NCBI RefSeq assembly: GCF_040126305.1
Contig: NZ_CP149510.1
Location: 45,001-109,000 of the forward strand
Reading direction: 5' to 3'
Source: Pararhizobium sp. A13
GTDB lineage: Bacteria; Pseudomonadota; Alphaproteobacteria; Rhizobiales; Rhizobiaceae
DNA length: 64,000 nucleotides
In this document: positions 58,334 to 64,000 of the stretch, piece by piece
Layout: each line of letters starts with the position of its first letter
How positions within the stretch are numbered: position 1 is the first letter of the stretch
Notes under the pieces: model-generated
The model's input: the letters and a program-made list of their open reading frames with translations, nothing else
Database searches by the model: none
What the model was told of the DNA's origin: nothing
Made by a program: the position numbers and the translations under genes

Positions 58334-59128
58334 ATGTTCATACCGCTGCACGACGCGAATTCCCTGAAGCACATCAAGGTCCAGTATGTCACGATCAGCC
58401 TGATCATCCTCAATGTGGTCATCTGGCTGTTCACCGGACCGCTGCTGGTGCCGGAAACCTTTTCCAACGCCACTGTCATGGGCCTGGGCTACATTCCCGC
58501 GATCGCCTTCGACTATGCGCGACTCACGCCTGACCTTGTGCTGGTGCCGGACGAGGCCACTTACGTCACCTATGCGTTCCTGCATGGTGACGTCTGGCAT
58601 CTGGCCGGCAATATGCTGTTCCTCTGGGTGTTCGGCGACAATGTCGAAGACGCGCTGGGGCATTTCCGCTACCTGATCTTCTACCTCTTGTGCGCCGCCG
58701 CCGGCGCCCTGACGCATGGCCTGGTCAACACGGCCTCCGAAGCGCCGTTGATTGGCGCGTCCGGGGCGATCTCCGGGGTCGTCGCCGCCTATTTCCTGCT
58801 GCACCCCAAGGTCCGGGTCTGGGTGCTGGTGCTCTTTCGCATCCCGCTTCCCCTTCCCGCCTTCATTCCGCTGGCGTTCTGGATCGGACAGCAGTTCTTC
58901 ATGCTCGTGGCAGATCCCGAGAGCGGCGTCTCCTGGGGCGCGCATGTCGGCGGCATCATTGCCGGGCTCATTCTGGTTGTCGTTTTGCGACGCCGGGACG
59001 TGCCGTTGTTCGACCGCACGATCGTCACGCCGCGCGCCGTCCGGCATGTCGAGGCAACGCCCAGCACCCCGTCTGCCGTTGCCACCGAAAACGCAAGAAA
59101 GCCCACGCCTTGGGGAAGACCGTCCTGA
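58334..59128 (+). CDS. Rhomboid-family intramembrane serine protease
   Basis: 264 residues, about six membrane helices. The catalytic Ser is in LIGASGAISGVVAAYF (GxSG), the partner His in SWGAHVGGIIAGL. The N-terminal HGDVWHLAGNMLFLWVFGDN is the WR/His-Asn region of family members. Rhomboids cleave membrane proteins in the lipid bilayer; the natural substrate is unknown. The C-terminus is a short cytoplasmic tail. Confidence 0.93.
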   Translation: MFIPLHDANSLKHIKVQYVTISLIILNVVIWLFTGPLLVPETFSNATVMGLGYIPAIAFDYARLTPDLVLVPDEATYVTYAFLHGDVWHLAGNMLFLWVFGDNVEDALGHFRYLIFYLLCAAAGALTHGLVNTASEAPLIGASGAISGVVAAYFLLHPKVRVWVLVLFRIPLPLPAFIPLAFWIGQQFFMLVADPESGVSWGAHVGGIIAGLILVVVLRRRDVPLFDRTIVTPRAVRHVEATPSTPSAVATENARKPTPWGRPS

Positions 59129-59252
59129 GCGGTTCGGAAGCCAGCGGCAGCCAACTGAACGATATCGGTTAAAAACAACGTATTAGCGACGTTAAACGCG
59201 TTTTCTCCCGAAAAATGGCCGCAAACGCTCGCCGTTCGGTCACGATTTGATA

Positions 59253-59280
59253 TTGACGCGCACGTAAACGTAAGTATTTT
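59253..59280 (+). promoter_or_regulatory. etfBA promoter with palindromic motif in the spacer
   Basis: TTGACG (59253-59258) and TATTTT (59275-59280) are spaced by 16 bases. Between and over them runs CGCACGTAAACGTAAG (59259-59274), whose ACGTAAACGT core resembles the published LiuR motif of acyl-CoA/branched-chain amino-acid regulons as I remember it. Seen: sequence and position. Inferred: regulator and start site. Confidence 0.5.
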
Positions 59281-59418
59281 TCCCATCGCAATCTGTTGGC
59301 CACCGGAGGGGCAAAGATTGTAATTGGAGAAAAAACGCGTATCGATGTCGCCAACCGACAATCAGGCAACTGCGTTAAAGCGCATTTTCTCGGCAAACGT
59401 CTTGTAAGGAAGGACACT

Positions 59419-60168
59419 ATGAAAGTTCTGGTCACCGTCAAACGGGTCGTCGACTACAACGTGAAGATCCGCGTCAAGCCGGATGGATCCGGTGTCGAGC
59501 TTGCCAATGTGAAGATGTCGATGAACCCGTTCGACGAGATCTCGGTCGAAGAGGCGCTCAGGCTGAAGGAAGCTGGCAAGGTCTCGGAAGTGGTGGTCGT
59601 TTCCGTTGGTCCGGCCAAGGCCGAGGAGACCCTGCGTACGGCGCTTGCCATGGGTGCGGATCGGGCGATCCTGGTCGAGACCGACGATGCCGTCGAGCCG
59701 CTCGCCGTTGCCAAGATCATCAAGGGTGTGGCCGAAGCCGAACAGCCCGGCCTGATCATCGTCGGCAAGCAGGCGATCGACGACGATTCGAACCAGACCG
59801 GCCAGATGCTGTCGGCGCTGCTCGGCTGGGCGCAGGGCACCTTCGCGTCCAAGGTCGAGATCGGCGACGGCAAGGCGCAAGTGACCCGCGAAGTCGACGG
59901 CGGTCTGCAGACCATCGAGATCAAACTTCCAGCAGTTGTCACCACCGACCTGCGCCTCAACGAGCCTCGCTACGCCTCGCTGCCGAACATCATGAAGGCG
60001 AAGAAGAAGCCGCTCGACAAGAAGACACCGGCCGATTTCGGCGTCGATACGAGCCCGCGCCTGAAAGTGCTGAAGACCGAGGAGCCGGGTGGTCGCAAGG
60101 CCGGCATCAAGGTCAAGTCGGTCGCCGAACTGGTCGACAGGCTCAAAAACGAAGCCGGCGTTCTCTAA
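59419..60168 (+). CDS. etfB: Electron transfer flavoprotein beta subunit
   Basis: 249 residues. Start [20 protein letters not shown], conserved [16 protein letters not shown], and [14 protein letters not shown], then [20 protein letters not shown] for AMP/FAD contact. ETF passes electrons from acyl-CoA dehydrogenases to ETF-quinone oxidoreductase. GGAAGGA lies just before ATG. etfA follows by 26 bases. Regulation is discussed under the promoter entry. Confidence 0.97.
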   Translation: MKVLVTVKRVVDYNVKIRVKPDGSGVELANVKMSMNPFDEISVEEALRLKEAGKVSEVVVVSVGPAKAEETLRTALAMGADRAILVETDDAVEPLAVAKIIKGVAEAEQPGLIIVGKQAIDDDSNQTGQMLSALLGWAQGTFASKVEIGDGKAQVTREVDGGLQTIEIKLPAVVTTDLRLNEPRYASLPNIMKAKKKPLDKKTPADFGVDTSPRLKVLKTEEPGGRKAGIKVKSVAELVDRLKNEAGVL

Positions 60169-60194
60169 GGTCCAGGAAAAGGGAGACTAACATC

Positions 60195-61124
60195 ATGGCC
60201 ATTCTTCTTCTGGCAGATCACGACAACGCAACCCTGTCCGACCAGACCGCCAAGGCGCTGACGGCCGCCGCCAAGATCGGCGGCGACGTCCATGTGCTGG
60301 TCGCCGGTTCGGGCGCCAAGGCCGCGGCCGAACAGGCGGCAAAACTCTCCGGCGTTTCCAAGGTGCTGCTGGCCGATGACGCAAGCCTTGCCAACAACCT
60401 CGCCGAGCCCTTGGCGGCGCTGATCGTGTCGCTGGCAGGCAGCTACGACACGATCATTTCGGCCGCGACCTCGGTCGGCAAGAACGTGCTGCCGCGGGTC
60501 GCCGCCCTCTTGGACATCGCCCAGATTTCGGAAATCACCGAGGTCGTCTCGGCCGACACTTATCGGCGGCCGATCTATGCCGGCAATGCCATCCAGACGG
60601 TGCAGACGAGCGAGGCCAAGAAGGTGATTACCGTGCGCACCGCCTCCTTCGCCTCGGCTGGCGAAGGCGGTTCCGCCGCCGTCGAAACCGTTTCGGCGGC
60701 CGCCAATCCGGGCCTGTCCAGCTTCGTCAAGGATGCGCTGTCCTCCTCCGACCGTCCGGAACTGACCTCGGCAAAGATCATCATCTCCGGCGGTCGCGCA
60801 CTCGGCTCGTCGGAGAAGTTCCAGCAGGTCATCCTGCCGGTGGCCGACAAGCTCGGCGCCGCCGTCGGCGCAAGCCGTGCCGCGGTTGATGCCGGCTACG
60901 CCCCGAACGACTGGCAGGTCGGCCAGACCGGCAAGGTCGTGGCGCCGCAGCTCTACATCGCGGTCGGCATCTCCGGCGCCATCCAACATCTGGCCGGCAT
61001 GAAGGATTCGAAGGTCATCGTCGCCATCAACAAGGACGAGGAAGCCCCGATCTTCCAGGTCGCCGACTACGGCCTCGTCGGCGATCTCTTCGATATCCTG
61101 CCGGAGCTGGAAAAGGCACTCTGA
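60195..61124 (+). CDS. etfA: Electron transfer flavoprotein alpha subunit
   Basis: 309 residues. N-terminal domain ends in [11 protein letters not shown]; the C-terminal FAD domain has [37 protein letters not shown] and [18 protein letters not shown]. Partner of EtfB in the soluble heterodimer. A strong terminator follows 20 bases past the stop, so the etfBA message ends there. Confidence 0.97.
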   Translation: MAILLLADHDNATLSDQTAKALTAAAKIGGDVHVLVAGSGAKAAAEQAAKLSGVSKVLLADDASLANNLAEPLAALIVSLAGSYDTIISAATSVGKNVLPRVAALLDIAQISEITEVVSADTYRRPIYAGNAIQTVQTSEAKKVITVRTASFASAGEGGSAAVETVSAAANPGLSSFVKDALSSSDRPELTSAKIIISGGRALGSSEKFQQVILPVADKLGAAVGASRAAVDAGYAPNDWQVGQTGKVVAPQLYIAVGISGAIQHLAGMKDSKVIVAINKDEEAPIFQVADYGLVGDLFDILPELEKAL

Positions 61125-61144
61125 GTATTTCGAAATGACATCAG

Positions 61145-61173
61145 CGGCCGCGCCATCGAGCGCGGCCGTTTTT
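61145..61173 (+). terminator. Rho-independent terminator of etfBA
   Basis: CGGCCGCGC-CATCGA-GCGCGGCCG: 9-bp GC stem, 6-nt loop and TTTTT. It lies 20 bases past etfA. Confidence 0.9.
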
Positions 61174-61353
61174 CGTTGAGCAGGTGCCACATATGCTCGG
61201 CTTTCCGTTGCTTCGATCATCAATAAAGGCTGGAAAATTGGGCGCGATGCCTTTATCACTTGCATCCGGAACCCCGGCCTGGCGGGTTCATTGCTCTTTG
61301 CCTGAAACGGAAGCGCGACCGCCCTTCCGCACTGATGATGGAAAATCGGCTCG

Positions 61354-62226
61354 ATGATCAAGAATATCGGAATTGTTGGCGCTGGACAGATGGGCTGCGG
61401 CATTGCCCAGGTATCGGCTGCGGCCGGTTACAAGGTGCACATCTATGACATTTCCGCCGACCGCGTCGAAGCCGGCCTTGCAACCATCAACGGCAACATG
61501 GCGCGGCAGGTTTCCTCAGGCAAGCTGACAGACGAGGAACGCAAGAAAGCGCTGTCGCTGATCAAGGGATCCGCAGACATCAACGACCTCAGCCAAGCCG
61601 ATCTCGTCATCGAGGCAGCGACCGAGGATGAGAGCATCAAGCGCAAGATCTATGGCCAGGTCTGTCCGGTTCTCAAGGCCGATGCGATCCTCGCCACCAA
61701 CACCTCCTCCCTGTCGATCACCCGGCTTGCGTCGGCGACCGACCGGCCGGAACGCTTCATGGGCATCCATTTTATGAACCCGGTCCCGGTGATGAAGCTG
61801 GTCGAACTGGTGCGCGGCATCGCCACCGAGGAAGAGACCTTTACCACCGCCAAACAGTTCGTCACGGCGCTCGACAAGACGATCACGGTTGCCGAGGATT
61901 TCCCGGCCTTCATCGTCAACCGCATCCTGCTGCCGATGATTAACGAGGCGATCTACACGCTCTATGAAGGCGTCGGCAGCGTCGACGCCATCGATACAGC
62001 GATGAAGCTCGGCGCCAACCATCCGATGGGACCGCTGCAGCTTGCCGATTTCATCGGTCTCGATACCTGCCTTTCGATCATGCAGGTGCTCCACGATGGC
62101 CTGGCGGATTCGAAATACCGCCCCTGCCCGCTTCTGGTCAAATATGTCGAGGCAGGCTGGCTCGGCCGCAAATCCGGCCGCGGTTTCTACGACTATCGCG
62201 GCGACGTGCCCATACCGACACGCTGA
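61354..62226 (+). CDS. 3-hydroxybutyryl-CoA dehydrogenase
   Basis: 290 residues. Rossmann motif GIVGAGQMGCGIAQVSAAAG with acidic IYDIS, so NAD use is likely. Catalytic His in GIHFMNPVPVMKLVELVRG, and C-terminal helix NRILLPMINEAIYTLYEGVG with NHPMGPLQLADFIGLD. The enzyme interconverts 3-hydroxyacyl-CoA and acetoacetyl-CoA, in polyhydroxybutyrate and fatty-acid pathways. It comes after the etfBA terminator and 180 bases later, so it has its own promoter, but the roles fit together. Confidence 0.94.
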   Translation: MIKNIGIVGAGQMGCGIAQVSAAAGYKVHIYDISADRVEAGLATINGNMARQVSSGKLTDEERKKALSLIKGSADINDLSQADLVIEAATEDESIKRKIYGQVCPVLKADAILATNTSSLSITRLASATDRPERFMGIHFMNPVPVMKLVELVRGIATEEETFTTAKQFVTALDKTITVAEDFPAFIVNRILLPMINEAIYTLYEGVGSVDAIDTAMKLGANHPMGPLQLADFIGLDTCLSIMQVLHDGLADSKYRPCPLLVKYVEAGWLGRKSGRGFYDYRGDVPIPTR

Positions 62227-62318
62227 GCCTGTGGTCGACTGCTAAATCAGCGGTAGAAAAATTCAACCGATCTTAACCTGTTTGCCCCACCGTTCCCGCG
62301 TCAGCAACGGGCCGGGCA

Positions 62319-63911
62319 ATGAGAGTTCAGCGCAAACTTCGCTTCATAGCTTTCGTGCTGTGCTTCACCGGGCTGTTCGTCGGCGGCCTCTACCTTGCCC
62401 ATACGGCCTTCATCGCGTCGTGGAACGAGAAACAGCTGCGCCAGCTTGCAGCTGACACCATCAACCGCACCGAACTGGCGATCGACTCCGCCACGATGAA
62501 AATGAGCGACGTCATCCTCAACCGCAGCACGTCGTGCGCCACCGTCGATCGCATGGCGATGACAAAGGCGCTCTACGGATCCAGCATCATGAAGAACATG
62601 CGCCTTGAAACGAGAAGTGGCGTCTGCTGGAGTTACGAGGCGAACAACCAGGCGCTCGAGCAATCGATCGCGACCGCACCGCACAACCGCACCAAGAGCC
62701 CGGGCTATTCGCTCTTTTCCCTCCGTTTCGAGGGCTGGAAGGGGCTGGGCGTGCGCTGGCAATACGGGCAGGAAGAAAACATCGTCGAAGTTCTCGCGAC
62801 CAGCGGCCTGCTGTTTGCAATCCTTCCGACCGAGCTGCGCGAGAGCGCGCTGATGCAGCTTACCCTTGCGGACGGCACGTCATTTGCCAGCTATAGTCCC
62901 GAGCGGAAATGGTACACCGATGGCGTCGAACTGACCAATTTCGAGGAGCAGTCGACACAATATCCCATCAAGTTCAGCTTGAAGGTCGATTCGTCCGCGC
63001 TCGCCCGATGGAACCAAGCGTTGTCGCCTCAGACGATCGCGATCGCCGTGGCTTTCGGCCTCGGCTTCGGCATTCTTGCGGCGCGCGGCATGTTCCGCAA
63101 CACGTCAATCCTCGACGAACTCGATGCGGCATTGTCCAGCGGACAGATCCAGCCCTATTTCCAGCCGATTTTCGACCTTCAGGACCGAAAGCTTCTCGGC
63201 TTTGAAATGCTGGCGCGGTGGATCAAACCGGACGGATCGATGATTCCGCCGCTGGCCTTCATCCCGCTCGCCGAAAACAGCGGCCGTATCGAAAGACTGA
63301 CAACCGAACTTTTGAAACAAGCCGGCGCGCAACTCGGCGAATTGCTGCAGACGCAGGGCCATCTCAAACTGAGTTTCAACGTTACGCCGGACCAATATCT
63401 GGCCGAGGGTTTCGTCGACACTCTCGCCACGCAGGCCACAAGGTTCAGGCTTCCACTGCGCTCGCTTGTCGTCGAGGTCACCGAACGGCAGGCCATCGTG
63501 GACAAGGACAAGGCTGCCGCAGTGACGGAGAGACTCATCGACGCTGGCATGCGGGTTGCCATCGATGACGCGGGCACCGGCCACAACGGCCTGTCCGCCA
63601 TCCATGCGCTCGGCGCCAACTATCTCAAGATAGACAAGTTCTTCGTCGACGGCATCGCCCTTGATCGCAAGTCATCGGAACTCATCGAAATGCTGGCCGC
63701 GCTCGCGGAGAAATTCGGCATGACCGTGGTCGCCGAAGGCGTCGAGACGGAGGAGCAGATTGCCGCCCTGCTGCAACTCGGAATCCGCGAGGGGCAGGGT
63801 TACGTCTATTCCAAACCGGTGCCCGCAACCACGATCCTCGCCATGGCGGCAAAGGAAGCCGCCGCATGCGAACAGGCGGATGGGCGCGGTTCGCTGTTAA
63901 AGAGCGCCTGA
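62319..63911 (+). CDS. Membrane-bound EAL-domain cyclic-di-GMP phosphodiesterase with periplasmic Cys sensor
   Basis: 530 residues. Transmembrane helix at 9-28, a periplasmic part (about 30-237) with two Cys (73 and 103) in a CSS-motif-like arrangement, second helix at 238-256, then an EAL domain from about 272. Catalytic marks: EML for the EAL/ELL position (296-298), EVTER, DDAGTGHN (426-433, the DDFGTG motif), LKIDKFFVD and VAEGVETEEQ. The set is near complete, so activity is likely. It should cleave c-di-GMP and answer to a periplasmic, possibly redox, signal. GGCC-rich upstream region with no clear ribosome site. Confidence 0.9.
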   Translation: MRVQRKLRFIAFVLCFTGLFVGGLYLAHTAFIASWNEKQLRQLAADTINRTELAIDSATMKMSDVILNRSTSCATVDRMAMTKALYGSSIMKNMRLETRSGVCWSYEANNQALEQSIATAPHNRTKSPGYSLFSLRFEGWKGLGVRWQYGQEENIVEVLATSGLLFAILPTELRESALMQLTLADGTSFASYSPERKWYTDGVELTNFEEQSTQYPIKFSLKVDSSALARWNQALSPQTIAIAVAFGLGFGILAARGMFRNTSILDELDAALSSGQIQPYFQPIFDLQDRKLLGFEMLARWIKPDGSMIPPLAFIPLAENSGRIERLTTELLKQAGAQLGELLQTQGHLKLSFNVTPDQYLAEGFVDTLATQATRFRLPLRSLVVEVTERQAIVDKDKAAAVTERLIDAGMRVAIDDAGTGHNGLSAIHALGANYLKIDKFFVDGIALDRKSSELIEMLAALAEKFGMTVVAEGVETEEQIAALLQLGIREGQGYVYSKPVPATTILAMAAKEAAACEQADGRGSLLKSA

Positions 63912-64000
63912 AGGCGGCGCTGCGACAGCGGCCTTGACCAGCGCCTTGGCGTCGTCGCTGTCCCAGGCGGCAGGCCCGTTCATCGAGGAAATCAGGCAGC
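63897..64000 (-). CDS. Possible C-terminal end of a minus-strand gene
   Basis: An open frame on the minus strand runs from base 64000 to a TAA at 63897-63899 and ends NGPAAWDSDDAKALVKAAV. It is cut by the window edge and overlaps the tail of the EAL gene by 15 bases. A gene there is plausible, as codon use looks normal, but no domain can be told from 33 residues. Confidence 0.4.
   Translation of the reverse strand, partial: CLISSMNGPAAWDSDDAKALVKAAVAAPPSGAL

Overview
The window looks like chromosomal DNA of a Rhizobiaceae-type alphaproteobacterium (Rhizobium, Agrobacterium, Sinorhizobium and relatives). Reasons: GC-rich codon use, rhizobial families (DUF4167, DUF1178, nitrogen-PTS EI, PduO-type cobalamin adenosyltransferase), an 18-bp PHO box of the kind known from rhizobia, and several interspersed palindromic repeat families. 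No plasmid, prophage or CRISPR genes were recognised. The genus call is inference.

Layout. 1-7.4 kb: tail of an M23 peptidase, then small stress or accessory modules (pirin and isochorismatase-like hydrolase with a divergent LysR; quinone-oxidoreductase and SDR with a divergent HxlR; a DAO-type FAD oxidoreductase). 7.5-19 kb: a minus-strand housekeeping run with clpB, a MATE exporter, a DUF4167 protein, prmC and prfA (4-base overlap), ptsP and lysC. 19-29 kb: accessory region with a Tat-exported sulfatase bracketed by a 31-nt direct repeat, an AraC/NTF2/isochorismatase/binding-protein group whose last gene has an in-frame amber codon, a PHO-box-driven ppk2, an HxlR/GST pair, an SDR and about 900 bp of structured DNA without a clear gene. 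29-36 kb: a Cys-rich hypothetical gene, ubiG and a DUF3616-like gene facing a minus-strand comF(broken)-grxC-nit-DUF1178-DUF3291(broken) series. 35-43 kb: a methyltransferase, an orphan Flp pilin, mutT, a GNAT gene, argJ, a parvulin and secA. 43-52 kb: flippase plus CelD-like pair, acyl-CoA synthetase, an RTX protein, several small proteins and tRNA-Leu(CAA). 52-64 kb: YqaA, DsbB, HNH nuclease, AlkA-type glycosylase, GluQ-RS, YihY, SDR, a twin-TM protein, adenosyltransferase, rhomboid, etfBA, hydroxyacyl-CoA dehydrogenase and an EAL phosphodiesterase.

How genes work together. prfA and prmC form the release factor and modifying enzyme pair. grxC, nit and DUF1178 are tightly packed. etfB-etfA, followed by 3-hydroxybutyryl-CoA dehydrogenase, fits acyl-CoA oxidation, and their promoter spacer carries a palindromic motif. 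ppk2 sits behind a perfect PHO box, which ties polyphosphate metabolism to phosphate limitation.

The most unusual material is non-coding or broken. There are two multi-hairpin repeats whose stems covary, a hairpin-dense region at 28.8-29.2 kb, a possible two-hairpin sRNA near 28.5 kb, a bipartite motif pair near 31.5 and 32.1 kb, and three genes (comF, DUF3291, a binding protein) with stops or frameshifts. Those lesions may be real decay or assembly errors. I found no convincing wholly new multi-gene system.
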